Shown: in pieces, positions 44,420 through 57,081 of the stretch
Position numbering within the stretch: position 1 is the first letter of the stretch
Layout of the letters: every line of letters starts with the position of its first letter
Origin: Pyrenopolyporus hunteri
Taxonomy: Eukaryota; Ascomycota; Sordariomycetes; Xylariales; Hypoxylaceae
Direction: 5' to 3'
Assembly (NCBI GenBank): GCA_902806595.1
Contig: CADCXC010000044.1
Location: forward strand, 1,178,001 to 1,242,000
DNA length: 64,000 bases
Notes under the pieces: generated by a model
What the model was told of the DNA's origin: nothing
The model's input: the letters and a program-made list of their open reading frames with translations, nothing else
Databases searched by the model: none
Position numbers and translations under genes: made by a program

Positions 44420-47400
44420 GTTGACGAATGTCGCTTTCCTTGTCCGGTTGCGATGCTAGTGCAAGTATAAGCCGTATTGTCTCGACCACACTCCGAAATA
44501 CGAGACAAGATATACGGGACCGAGGAGGGAGAAGGGCAAAGGGATGTAAGTAGAGGTGCCTTGGGTGTAACCGCGGGGACAGCCGAGTCAAGCCTATGAA
44601 GTTCCACGGCGATAAGCAATGCAACACAAAAGCGTCAGGACACGGGTAGCGAGTAGTGTGTATGATTCGCCTGGTGGCCCAGTGGCGTTTATTAAAATGC
44701 GTGATTGACTGACGACAGGACCTCGATTGTCAGTTGATGATAGGAGAGAAAGGAAGAAAAATGGAGGGGCGGCAACGAGAGATGGAAATTCGTAGGTGAT
44801 TCGTTTTTAGGCGGGGACATGGGATGGATTTGAGGAAAGTGACTCCCATGCCTTATGTATGTGTACCTACCTGCCTACCTACAACTGGGAACTTACATAC
44901 ATGGATGCATCTTAGTCGGGCTACCTAGGATGTACCGTAGGTGACATGGAAGACATGGATGTACGGGATGCAATGTGTATTCCGCCTGCTATTATCCGAT
45001 GTCTTTGGTACCTCTCACCTGCCTTGGTAAGGTAGGAAGTATATCCTACAGCTGCATATACATATATATACCTATTAGTCAGTTAGGTAAGGCATGTACC
45101 TGTGCCGAGTATATACATGTAGGCGTCAAACCTAATGTAATTTTCACACGTTCGGGCGCAGCTTCTGGTTGGGCGGTGCCATGGTTTGATGCAATCCAGA
45201 TGCAAGAGCAGCGAAATCCCTCAGAAGACTTAGCCCCGCCGGCCCAGACCTTAGCTGCTGCCCACATAGGGAGCTTTGGTCCGTCGCGCTCAGGCCAACT
45301 ACGTAATACGTAGGTTCTCTCTTCTTTTTGGTGGGGCACTGCGGGGTTGTTCGGATGAGGTACTGTGGTATTAACAAGGTGCTCAAGATGTTGGGCCGAA
45401 GTTGGTGATACCAATACAGTACAGAGTTAGGCGTATAGGTATTCTACTGCCGGTTCCCGCTAATGACAATGTATTACGCCACTGCCTACATTAGCTGAAG
45501 CCATCCGCATAGGAATTGTGGTACTTGTCTTAAGTTTCCGCATCGTACGTACATAGGAAACATCAGAAAACGTGGATACACTTTCCCATGCGGGAGAGAG
45601 AGGATAGGCACCCCACGCAGGAGTCTTCATGCTCTTCATGCACGTAGCAAAATAGTCTGCGTCACGTCTTCAGAGACTACCAAGTAAGAACCAAACACTT
45701 GGTTGCAACATTCGCATTGGCAATCCAACATAACCAAACCCCGGAAATTCCCAAACCGGATCGACAATCAAAAACACCACCTCTGTACAGAGATGGGCAG
45801 AATAATGATACCTACCCAGGTACCAATACGGGCGGTGTCTGATGAAAGCCAGCATCCGGGTAAGCGTGCGGAGCAACCGGTCCTATTCAAACAGCGCTGA
45901 GAAAAGAATGCGATCTCGCAATAGCGATTACCGGGCGCAACAAATTTAATACGGGCTTTTCTATGTGTTTAAGTATTATCATTACAGTCGCACCGGAATG
46001 CCTCTTGAGATATCCTGCCGTAGGCCCGATAGGTAGGATAGTGTAAGATTCTCGCAAATACCTACATGTACCCATCGTAATCTACTACGTCGGTAAGGCA
46101 CCTAATGCAACCTAGGTACTACGGTAAGCCGCCAGCAGGGGATCCTCATCCTCGTTTTTGACTGGGCGTTAAACACATTAAACGCACAAAGACGCAGACG
46201 ATTCGGAATTTCGCACGTGAATATATCAAATCCCAGCTATATATCCCAGCTATATATAACTTTCTCGAGGTTCATATTAATACGCACAATAAGAAAAGCA
46301 TACATACCTAGGTACCTAGGTAGGTATATAAAATACATACTCGATCTCTAAATCGAAAAGTTGCCTTATACTTAGTATAGCTACCTAGGTACCTATGTAG
46401 ATACCCAATGTATGGCGATGGATGCTGTGTCCACCCAAAGCTCCATTCTGTTTTAGCGCCGTATCGGGTTATTCGCGGGCTTCAAAAACAGTTTCTCGAA
46501 GCTACCATGCTGCAAAAATATCTCGGTAGAAAGAGCCGACGTAATGATGCAAGCTTATGTACCTAAGGTACCTACCTATCTAGGTACCTTTACGTATAGA
46601 TTGGTTATACGCCTGTCTATTACTAAGTACCCTACTTACCTAGCCAGTAGAACCAGGTGGCAGGAACCGTTAGGACGGCCCCAGCACCGATCCGACGTCT
46701 ATATATCCGTCCAATTTAATCCAATACCGCCAATCATCTCTCACACCTTCGCCCAATTGAGCGAATTCAGACTTGACGCTTTCGGACCAAAATATCCGTA
46801 TATCCCGGCAATTCTAAACGTTTGGTTAATCTTTACCTATCTTCCCTAGGTAGGTAGATCAAACATTTAGGCAATCAGCCTTATGATTACCTATTGAGTC
46901 CATTCCGACACAAGTCCTAATAGTTGAATGCTTACTCTTTACTAAGGGCCACCGAGATGCCACTCGCTATATAAAAAGCGCGGTACTAAACATACCTAGG
47001 TACCTATCCATCCTTAATACAGAAGTTGCCAAGAAACTAGCGACTCGCACCACAACCAATATAATACGCACCTAGGATATCTCGGGGTGCTGCGATCAAA
47101 CGTATTATATTGTGCTATTAGAAGTAACGAATTAAGAGTCGAAGCCTCTAGCGTCTTAAAGCGGCAGTAGACTCTACTTAGTCGCTAGTACCGCTTACGT
47201 CGTCCTCCAGGGTGCCGGCATTGAGTCTTTTGTTGAGTCTTAATTCGTCCAATTTAATAGAGTGCCACTTAATCCATACTGCTAATCTTAGTAACCGATA
47301 CAAACGGTCATCGCGATCGCAGGTCCATGTTGAGCTTTCACCATACGATGCTACCCCTCCACAAGCGCACACGACCCACTAGAGCTTTACCAGTCTTATA

Positions 47401-47652
47401 CCGCGACACGATGATAACTACCAAGGTTGCTAACTTCCGCGAGACAGTAAGCCCGTTGATTTAATTTACGTCTTCTTCTAATCGGTGAATTCGAATCGAT
47501 TGGGATCGATAAGACTCGGAAATTTTAAGTGCGTGGAGCCTCGTTTATTATGACCCGAGTCATTGATTCCGGACCACCTAGGTATATAGTTAAAATACGG
47601 TACTCGTTCTCAAATCTATCGTACAACACCATTAAGCCGTCGCGCATAGCGG
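44420..47652. other. Gene-poor stretch with tetranucleotide tracts
   Basis: About 3.2 kb. The left 400 bp should hold the TPS1 promoter. The rest is AT-rich, with many TACCTAGG tracts, a few pyrimidine runs and no supported gene. ORFs of 60-112 codons have no domains. Confidence 0.55.
46303..46590. repeat. Cluster of TACCTAGG-type tracts
   Basis: Three tracts within 290 bp (about 46303-46330, 46380-46400, 46558-46590) built of tacctagg/ggtacctag units, self-complementary and imperfect. A further tract lies at about 46990. Confidence 0.65.
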
Positions 47653-50006
47653 TCATTCCTTTATCTCTGCGTCTTGTCCGTACTTCGTCTCCGTATGAGC
47701 TACCCGGTGTCCGCGATAATACACTTCAAATTCAAGAGTAGCGTTCCCTAGGATCAACATCAGGTTAAATATGCAGTCCCGCCACTTACCCTTCTCAACC
47801 GGGCTCTTGTAGCTCGCCGTGTAGGACCATATTACGCTCTCGGGGATCATAAAACTCAACTCGCATAGTTTCTTGACGGCTATAGGACGTCCCGGTTAAC
47901 TGTGTACCTAACGTGTCTGACGTACCTGGCGAATAGAGCTACTTACTATCATCCTTCCTGGTAGATGGTTCCGGTTGGTCGGAGTAGAGCAAAACCTGTG
48001 AGAATTCGCGGGTACCCGAACTGGACCATTTAATTCCATGCACCGCCTGTTGGAGGTCAATCGGCAGTATGTCGTTCTCCCGAATCATTTCACCCTTAAA
48101 CACGTCAGTTGCTGCGAACACGCTTCTGGTATTGGGCTACTCACTCTCTTCAGCAGCCACCTCATCTGATTATCGGCTGCGTATTGGCCGGTGGCTGGAT
48201 CTAGAATGCGGTCCCGCCAAAGGTGTTTCTTGGGATCGAAAACCTCCATGACCGGAACCCCATAACTGTATCTTGAGATGCGCGAAACGATCGTTTGGTC
48301 TATCTTCGGCGACGCCGGGACGTCGGTAGCAGAATAGGGTGGCAAGTCCTTGGGTGTCGATGAGGGAAGAGGCTTATGTATCTGTTCTAATCCCCACATG
48401 CACGCACCGCGGCATATTGCCGACCACCTATCTTGGTAAGTAAAAGGAGTACCATCAACCTTAATAGAGTTAGAAAAGCTTACGCTCCATCCACTTGAAG
48501 GACTCGGATTCCTTCCGGAGTATAGGCTTTCTCAAGACGGTTATGGAGATACTTGCTCTCTCCGAATCCCCCTACAAGAAGAATTGCCTTATATTCTATC
48601 CATTAGCCGTTTATACTCAAGAGTGTTGCCAGGGTCAAGGTTCTCATACCCTCACTTTGAGTCCACGCCCTTGGACCTCGGCCAGCTGGTTCTGCACCAA
48701 GGTATCAATTTTGCCACATATATGATCGAAGACCGTTCGTAGCATATTTCTACACAGCCATGAGTATGGAACGAGATAGCGGTACGACTCTGTTTTGACT
48801 TACCCTTTGAGGGGCACATTATCATCGACGATGCCTTCCTCTTCATTATCCTCAACGCCTCTTAAATCTACCGAGTAATCTTTATTGTCATCACCTACGA
48901 ATGATCGCTTGATTCCGAATTCGAACTCTCTCAGCATCTTCTTCTTGCTCACATCTTTGATCTCAGAGTACTGCTGCTCACCGATCAGCGCGGTGATATA
49001 TTTGACAAACGACAGATCCAGAAACATCGAACCACAGAGATCCCCTCGAAACGGTGTTAGCATGAAGGGACTATGCAAATACTTCCGTAGGCTTACCATC
49101 TCCGATGGCACATTCTTCCACTCTTAAAGGATGAATGCTGTTGACTTTATAGCTAATCAGGTCCTATAGACCTCATTAAAGGCGAAATCATAGAGAGTAT
49201 GGGATCCAAACGTACCACAGTGCCGCCACCGGCGTCGCAGACAACGAACGAGTCACCAGGCTATTGACGTCAGTGATCCATAAATATAGTAAGGTACTCT
49301 GGGTGGTGGTTGTATAAACACACACACAAAAAAAAAAAAGAAATACTTACCCGAAGAGTATCCTCCTCCTCTTTACCCCTTAACGTAGCCAGAGCAGCCG
49401 CTTCAGGTTCTGTTACCATCGTGATGTCAGCAGGGAGACCTGCCGCTCGTGCGGCTTTGATGGTCCTGTCTTTTGCTTGGTGGGACCACATCGCCGGCAC
49501 AGTTAAAACAACTCGGAGTCGAAACGTCGACTCCCACTTCTCGTCGTCAATTCTCTTGCGGATGTCCTCTTTTGTGTAACCCCATAGGGCCCGCAGGTAG
49601 TCGGAGACTACCTCGTCGGCGGTCTTATTCAATTTATTGAGGAGGGTATTGCTTTGCTTGACGTCGTCGATCGTCTTAGCATACTTATGCTCGGGTTCCA
49701 GTAGGATCTTGATCCAGCGGAAGCTATCCTCCCGCATCGTAACCTCGTAACCCCAGTTATGGACTTTGCCATTCCGATATGATATCACGGATGGGACCTT
49801 CTCGGCGTTCGCGTTCACTGCTTGTGGGTTCGTCCAATCCGTAATAAGCCGGATCTTCTTTTGACCCTCATTAATGGCCCAGCAGACGCCCGAGTGTCTA
49901 AGAAGGGAATCGTTAGAGAGGCCTCCTATACAGCTACCACTGTACGAGCGACATACGTTGTCCCGAAATCAATCCCTACAACAATTTCCGGACCCAGAAA
50001 ATCCAT
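47653..50006 (-). CDS. Hsp70-like (HSPA12-type) ATPase, ten exons
   Basis: Model: complement(join(47653..47879, 47947..48094, 48145..48427, 48484..48587, 48656..48749, 48804..49044, 49097..49163, 49216..49260, 49351..49897, 49957..50006)), 601 aa. It carries the actin-like ATPase motifs of Hsp70: EIVVGIDFGTTHSGVCWAIN (phosphate 1), VVCDAGGGTVDLISY (phosphate 2) and AILLVGGFGESKYL (adenosine). It lacks a DnaK-type substrate-binding domain, as in the HSPA12-like proteins expanded in filamentous fungi. Each intron was placed by frame and family sequence; most have gtaagt- or gtgagt-like donors. Exon 3 is only 45 nt. No frameshift or stop is needed, so the gene seems intact. Function in fungi is unknown. 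It is divergent from the GTPase gene to its right. Confidence 0.87.
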
Positions 50007-50935
50007 TGTTGTTGTTGTGGCTGCCGTAGAGACGCGAGACCCGGAAGTTCTAGAGCTCCCGATAGAACTTCGAAAGCTCATCGCATACAAGTATCACGGA
50101 CAGGCTACAGATGTTGTGCTTTCAAGACTATAAGAGCCGAACACATTAGAATCTGAGATTAAGTGGGCTGAGTCGAATACTAAGTCTCTCGGACGCGTAT
50201 TTACCGGTTTTGTCTTATCCATTTCGAGTTCAGAGGTGGACGCAAGCAGCACCCGTCGGGGCTAACAGCGGCAAGTTCTAAATTATAGGCCGACGGCGGC
50301 TGACAGTCGATTCCTCCAAATGCAATGCGCGCGCACTCCGCGGCCACATCCCACAAGCACCGCCGATCCCAAGTTAAGACACATTCCACCATGCTACATA
50401 GAGTGGCATTGAGGGCGTTACGCCGAATCTAGAAAGAAATCCGACTCCATGGGGGGCGTGAGCTCAAGAATTGGCGGAGTGAGTCTAAATGGGCAACCAC
50501 TAGGAGGAGGCTCTTATGCTCTCACCGAAATACAGCCAGTCATGTCAGCAGCAGTCACTAACCGAGATAATATATTCGGACAATCACTTACCATCCACTG
50601 GTAGAAGTGCACTTTCGTCAGGCCAATAAACATCTATCAAACGTGTTACATTAGGCACATTGGCGCTCAGAACGTCTTTTTAATGGTCGTACAAATGTAC
50701 AAGGTTGACGATCCGTCTATATTGCGCCCCTTAACGTCTAGACAGCCTGGCAAGTATACAGTATGGGGTGCGGGCAAATTGTATTGTCCGGCTTACGATA
50801 TCTCACGCGTTACGTTTGAGGACCGGTGATGTGAAATATATGGCATACTGCTCTAATACCCAAACATTTTACTTATGATGGAGAGGATAATCACATTATT
50901 TGCGTGAGTGCCTATCTTCAATCAACAAACAGGCT
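50007..50935. promoter_or_regulatory. Divergent intergenic region, Hsp70-like / GTPase
   Basis: 930 bp between two starts pointing apart, so both promoters should be here. No ORF with support. No clear heat-shock-element array (alternating GAA/TTC triplets) noticed. Confidence 0.4.
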
Positions 50936-52158
50936 ATGGATGGCTCAACAGATTCGCTATGGGAGGACGATTCCCCTCCCGTACCCCAACTCGGGCTCCC
51001 TATGATTGTGATCATGGGCGTCACCGGGTCGGGTAAGAGTTACTTTATCAATCAGCTCGCGGGCCTTTCGGCAGTTGCGGAGGGAGCGCGATTAGATTCA
51101 TGTGAGTACCGGGGTTGGATATCTGTTCAAGAATGCCATATACTGATGAACTATTTGCGTCTTATAAGGCACGCAGAGATGTGAAGTGGTTCCCGTCTCA
51201 ATCGGAAATACTAAGACCCTTCTCATCGATACGCCTGGCTTTGATGATACCGATCGCACCGACTCAGATATCCTCACTGAGATCGCAAAGTTACTCGCGA
51301 GTCAGTATACTCTTGGGTTCCAGTTGAAAGGGATCATCTACATCCACCGCATTACCGATAACCGCTATGCCGGCTCAGCGGTCAAAACCTTCGAGATCTT
51401 CAGGCGGATTTGCGGCGATGACGCGATGAAAAACGTAGTGCTCGTTACCAGTCGCTGGAACGAAGTGGATGAGGGAACAGGGGCTAGCCGGGAACGCCAA
51501 CTCCGTGAGAAGTTTGTGAGTTTCAACGCTAATGCTTACCCCATAGACATCGCTTCGGAACCATAAAGGGGTCGAATAGACTAACGATTACTGACTCCGA
51601 ATATTGTAGTGGGCCTACATGCTTGGCCGAGGCTCCTGCATGGATCGCTATCACGGCGATCGCGACTCAGCGCGAACCATCGCGGCGCAGTTGCTTATCA
51701 AAGAAACAGTTACCTTGCAACTACAGGAAGAGATGGTCACGCACGGCAAGCAGCTCAACGAGACAGCAGCTGGATCATACGTCAGTGACGGTCTCGAGGA
51801 GCTGAAACTTAAGTATGAGAAGGAGTTGCAGGCTCTTGAGAATCTCCGAAAAGAGCTTCGCGAGAGTGACAGGGTAATGAAGCGCCAGGTGCAAGAGGAT
51901 ATGCAGCGTGAACGAGATCGGCTCAAGAACGCCGAAGAGCAACAGGTCAGTCTCGAACGGGACATAGTCGGAGAAGTCCACGAGGAGATTAAAAAAGAGA
52001 CTAAGAGACAAAGGTTCCTCAAAGGACTCAATCGAGCTCTTCCGTTTGCCCCGTTGGCTATCAACATACTACTCCTTTTCGTCGGCGTGCCGCCTGGAGT
52101 TGGTGATTTATTTACTTCGTGGCTGGGTGGACTACTTACTACGGAGTCCTCGGGTTAA
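50936..52158 (+). CDS. GIMAP/AIG1-like GTPase with coiled coil and C-terminal membrane segment
   Basis: Model: join(50936..51101, 51169..51515, 51610..52158), 353 aa; start is the first ATG (MDGSTDSLWEDD). G1 is GVTGSGKS (28-35), G3 is DTPGF (76-80) in TKTLLIDTPGFDDTDRTDSD, and a G4-like VLVTSRWNEVD follows. Then comes KFWAYMLGRGSCMDRYHGD and a long heptad-rich coiled coil (GLEELKLKYEKELQALENLRKEL onward). The C-terminus PFAPLAINILLLFVGVPPGVGDLF is a hydrophobic membrane segment or hairpin. This is the layout of immune-related GTPases anchored to membranes (AIG1/GIMAP class) and of a common fungal family of unknown role. Introns: gtgagt/ataag (splits Cys) and gtgagt/ttgtag (phase 0). Confidence 0.85.
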
Positions 52159-52962
52159 ATCATGCTATAATGTATTATACGATATATTTACGTCCTCTTT
52201 ACTCAGTATTCATATGTTATCCAATGTAGAACCTGATATAATTCGTCCAGGATAGAGAAGTAGATACACGCTATTCTATAGGACACAAAATATTAGACTA
52301 ATAATTACACCATAAGTAGTAGTAACCATCAGTGATGTTATCTTCAATACCGAAGCCGCTACTCAGATGAAGAGCGTAAAACAGACGGTATGGCGAGAGA
52401 CGATCATACTCGATATACCGTGCGAAGATTCAAGGGGTTACTCTCCAAGCATTCAGATCTCACTTGCATACGAAGCGCCTACTACCCAAACTGGCACGCT
52501 GAAGAAAACAGGGAAACATAAAAGAACGCATGTTGCCGTATGCCTCGATTCTGACAGATCACATGAGCCGGCTTAGGATCCTGTCATAAAATGTAACACT
52601 CCGGGGTGGGTTCTCGTAGCCTCATCGCGGGTTCTATTTCGAGTGGGTGGGGGCCAATTTTATTCGTCCCGCGTGTCGGGGTTCTTAGGCAGGCTACCTC
52701 GACTAGTAATTCAGCTCCATTCCTGGTTTATGATGTCTGGTAGACAGACACCGAGGGCGTAGTAAAGTAAATACCTGCGCAACCCCGATGGGTTCTTAGT
52801 CCTAGATGAATGGCCGGGCTACCGCCCACTCCATCCTTTTCGTCAAGTTCTTCCGCGATTCAAAGACCATTCCGATAGCAAATTTCAGCCAGAAACTGTA
52901 ACTACGTCCAGTCAAGTTTCCTACCTATTATACCTCGTCTAAGTTAATTTTCTGTGTCAACC
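52159..52962. other. Intergenic region
   Basis: About 800 bp; a 69-codon ORF at 52367 has no domain. Nothing supported. Confidence 0.45.
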
Positions 52963-54646
52963 ATGAATAGGCCACTACATACACGAGACCTGCCGGGGTA
53001 CGATAGTCTTGACGAATTCGATCAAGACAATAACTCAGGGGCGCCAGGATCTCCTCGACATAGTACTAAACTCATTAGAAAGGGGTTTAGAAGGACCAAT
53101 AGTGCAGATCAAGGAGTCGCTGCGGGACAAGAGGATATTTACTTAGTAGAAGGGACAAGTGAGCTAATAGAATAAATGCTATATTCAAATTGACACTAAC
53201 TCCCATCCTGGAGCACAGCCCATATACACAGGAACAACCAAGGCCACCAGAATCCGCCCAGGCGGAATGGACGTGACCCTTCGGGACAAGGTAACTCGAG
53301 GACCCAGGCAATCCGCAACGTAAGTTCCCCAACATCGTTCTTAGTAGTCGTATTATGCTAAGTACGGAACGGAATAGATGGTCGACCGGCTCACAGATAG
53401 GGGCCCCTCGCCAGCAGACCAGGCATGCGACGAACGATTTGAGAAGTTGGAGGCAAAGTACCACCAAGCCAAGGAAAGGGGCAAAGAACAGCAGATAGAG
53501 GTCAGCCATCTTCGTAGTCAGGTCCAAGCGCTAGAGGACTCCAACCAGATCCTCAAGAGGCGCAACGATAAGCTCCAGGGCTACGTAGACAACAAGGAAT
53601 CGGTCCTAGGGTACCAGGAGCCCGACGAAGCGGTCGCTTCCAAGTTCCGGAGCCTGTACCACCAGATCAGGACGTGGGCCAACAAGTTCTGCGTGAACAG
53701 CGACAAGAAAATCACGCTGGCGTTTCCGAACGAAGAGCAGTTCCGGCTCCTACAGCGCGTGTTGCCGATGATGAGCAACGTCGACGACTGGGCAGCCTGT
53801 CTTTCTGATAGTAGAAAGAGACGTAAGTTCGTCCGCGGCTGGGTGTCTCTGAATGTCACGGAGACCATGTTCCGAACACTCCCATCTAAGAATTACCAAG
53901 TGAGCACGCATAACCCCTATTTAAACTTGCGTTGAGGATCAAAACGGTTACTGACTGGACACGCGTAGCGCGATTCGGGCTCGGACTACTGGATCCCAGA
54001 ACAGGCTCGCCAAGCGCTAGGGGAGGTCGAGCGAGCTCTAATCAACTCGGGTAAGTCGTACCCCCCTTGAACTGGTACACTACGAGCTATCAGAACCGAA
54101 ACTAATCCACCATCGCGCTCAGGGCACGCTATAACTCTAAGCAGCTTCCACCAATGGCGCGCCGCTACGATGGCGCTCTTCGCCAAGAGATACCCTGACT
54201 TCGCAGCAGAGGACGTCGTGGCGGAGAACGCCGCCTTCGTGCTCAAGGTGATCAACCCCCTCGGCCACGACCGCGACGCGACCCAGCGCCTCATCGACAA
54301 CGTCTACAAGCCCGCGCTCGAGCTATCCTCTTTGCTCCGGCGCCAGCGGGCGTGTTGGTCGGTGCGCTTCCCCACCACCGGACAGCAGTCCGTGCCTAGC
54401 AGCAATGGATCTGGGGCGTCCGGCTCCGTCAGGGCTATCTTCGACGGTGCTCTGATGAAGGATATGGATACCGACGACGAGGAAGTCCAGTCGTCGGACC
54501 AGTATTGCCATAAGTACGTTGAGATCATTGTCGGACCGGCTCTGTTTAAAAGCGGGAACGTTGATGGAGAGCAGTACGACGTGGAAAATGTTATGGAGAA
54601 GGCGGAGGTGTCTTGCGCCTCGGAACCGACATCCACGAGCGTATAA
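52963..54646 (+). CDS. Coiled-coil protein, uncharacterised fungal family
   Basis: Model: join(52963..53158, 53219..53319, 53378..53899, 53969..54050, 54123..54646), 474 aa. Introns have good sites (gtgagc/cacag, gtaagt/aatag, gtgagc/cgtag, gtaagt/ctcag) and the frame is continuous through all five exons. The N-terminus is polar and disordered. The third exon has a coiled coil (about KLEAKYHQAKERGKEQQIEV to NDKLQGY) followed by a helical domain (FRSLYHQIRTWANKFCVN... WVSLNVTETMF). The last exons are mainly helical with an acidic end. I do not recognise a characterised domain. Proteins of this layout (disordered start, coiled coil, conserved Trp-rich helical end) occur in many filamentous fungi. 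It lies downstream of the GTPase on the same strand. Confidence 0.75.
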
Positions 54647-55827
54647 GCTGGTCCTCTTTATATAAGGCTGAGGGGGTTTTGTAACCTAAGAGCGAATTAT
54701 TTATATCCTGTCTATGGTGTAAATGTGAACGGTGCAAGGTGATTCCATCTTGTTAGACCCGCTACCCCTTTTCCGGATACGTATTCCTGGCTCCTTGTTA
54801 ATCCTCAAGACTTAAATTAATAATATTGACAGCGTTGCTCTTATACCACCAAATCAGCTATTATCATAGCTAATAAGGAATACGGTTAGCAACTAAACGA
54901 ATAAAGATTATACGAAAATAATATGTGATCTGTATGTCTATTGGTTGTGGATTACTATTAACTGTTGGCTTTCTCCTTTAGCTTGGTATCCTTGCAGTGC
55001 GCTCGGTCGGAGGGGCTTCGACGACATCTTCTGTACCTATTTTCCCCGCGCCCTACGTGCCTATAGTCTATACAGGATAATAATAAAATGAAGTAGCTGT
55101 TTCGGTAATCCATGGTTTGGTTTTAAATAACAGAGAAGAGCCGAAACTGCTGAGTTTAAAGATTTGATGTATTAATGTTACAATCCTGGTGTGCGGGTGC
55201 GGTCGCAAATGGCGAGTGTGCAACTAAGTGTAAGGATATGCCCGAATTCATGCTCCATAGGAAAACGCAGACCTATCAAAGCTGGGGATGGTTTATATTG
55301 GAAACCGCTTTTAAGTAAAGTGTGTACACGGCGGCGAAAACATGTCAATTGGTACACATATCTACGATCGATTTTACATCTCAGATTAATTATGTTTTAC
55401 CAACACGTGTTCGCCGTCTTAATGATGGTGTGGTATGGTTACAACGAGCGGCTAAACTTGACGTGTCGGTTGAGCCAAGGTGAAACCACCGGGTCGATCA
55501 GGCCAAGCGACGTCGAAGTTTTGGAACCAGGCTTTCGAACTACAGAATGTAAGTAAATTAATAGATTTACACGTACTAAATAATTACATAGTCCCCGGGT
55601 ATATTTACTTAGGGATCGTCGCGGGCTGATTCTTCTGTCTTAATAGGCACCCATCAAGTGGATAACCCAAAGTCCTGTGATTTGGTTCGTCTATATCAAA
55701 ACCCCTTCCACATCCTTAACGCCGATTCCACATGGATATAGGTATAGTGCAAGAATAAAATGCAATGCTAAGTCGCTCATGAGGTTAGCAACTGTTGGTA
55801 ATATACACAAATATATACGTAAAAGAA
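54647..55827. other. Intergenic region
   Basis: About 1.2 kb, AT-rich. ORFs at 55.2-55.9 kb have no domain. Nothing supported. Confidence 0.5.
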
Positions 55828-57081
55828 TTAGTGGTCGTATCGATAGCAGAGGTAGCCACCTAGGGTGTCCATGACAGCCCCGATGGTGGTATTAGGTCGC
55901 AGCCCATTGGATGAGAGGACGTAGTCCATCGTGACCGGAGTGCATGGGCTGTTAGTATCGACGCAGCCGTTGATAGTGGTAGTACGTGAGGCGTCGGCGT
56001 TCTGCCAGGTGCGGAACGAGTGGTCGATGAAGAGATGGTGCATGAAGAAAACGGGATCGCCGGGCGAGGCCTGAACCTCAGCCATGACGGCGCCGACACC
56101 GTTGTGGCCGTAGGCGTGCGGACTACATGTAGTCGTTAGTGATGTTCTATCGATAATAAAGGAAAGAAGAAACCTACCCGAATTCCTGGCAAGATCGCAT
56201 ATCGTCGTATGACGTACGCGAATTGCAGTCTTGAACGAATTGAGAACTAACAGTGCCTGTCAAGCTCTCGTCACCGGCTCGCGCGAGACAGTGATCTTGG
56301 TTTCCGCTACCGGGGCCGACATGTAGGGTGCGTCCGCCAAATGTCTATAATACAATCAGTCTATGTGCTATGGAGATGCCATGTCGGGAGGCGCTTGGGG
56401 GATACTTACGCCTGATTCAATACAAGTGCCTTGGCCGTCAGATGTCTTTGCAGGGAGAGGACCAAAGTATTCATCGCTAAACAGGTCGGACTGGGCGAAT
56501 TTGCCAGCATCCTGCGTCTCATCCCACCACGGCATGGCCCCATTGAAGTCACATTCTTCTCTCAATAGCGACTCAAAAATAGAGATGTAGTATCGGTGCC
56601 AAGGTAGAAAAACAGATCGTTGATGAATATAGGGGGTCATTTGCTGGTGCACGGATACGATGTCCTCGTACCGGCTCTGTGAACCGGGGAACCCCCCGCT
56701 GGAGGGCTTATCCATCAAACACTTGATGGCGTTGACGAAAGCTTTCCGGTCACTTTGGGAGTAATTGCGCCATTCGAAACGGACTGCCGGGTTACTCCGA
56801 TCGCAAGTGCCATCGGCGGCCGTGGCGGCTACTTTATCCTCCCCGGCAGACGGTGTTTTACTATTGCTGATGCTTTTGGGGATATCAAATTGCGGTCCAT
56901 CGATTAAAGGGCCTTTCAACGGCTCGGCTTCAGCATGAGCTTGCTCCGGGCTGATGGTCGGGAAGCTGCCGAACGGTTTGAGGTCGATGAGTTTTAACCG
57001 CTTCTCAACGGTATGGGGGACTGTTAGAGCGGAGACGGTAACGGCGCCGACGAGAGCCTGGGAAACAAGGGCGAACCGCAT
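55828..57081 (-). CDS. Secreted tyrosinase-family copper oxidase
   Basis: Model: complement(join(55828..56122, 56178..56344, 56410..57081)), 377 aa; start is the Met at 57081, before a signal peptide (MRFALVSQALVGAVTVSALT). CuA ligands: His145, His153 and His162 (VHQQMTPYIHQRSVFLPWHRYY). CuB ligands: His282, His286 and His309 (PHAYGHNG...FFMHHLFIDHSFRTWQ). Both sites appear complete, so oxidation of phenols with O2 is likely. An upstream in-frame ATG (57144) gives a poorer N-terminus. Introns: gtaagt/tatag (phase 0) and gtaggt/gtag (splits Gly). Members of this short secreted class act on phenols or in secondary metabolism; no cluster partner is visible. Confidence 0.9.

Noticed and set aside
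44975..45414. 112- and 111-codon ORFs on opposite strands
   Set aside because: Mutual shadows in a repeat-rich intergenic region.
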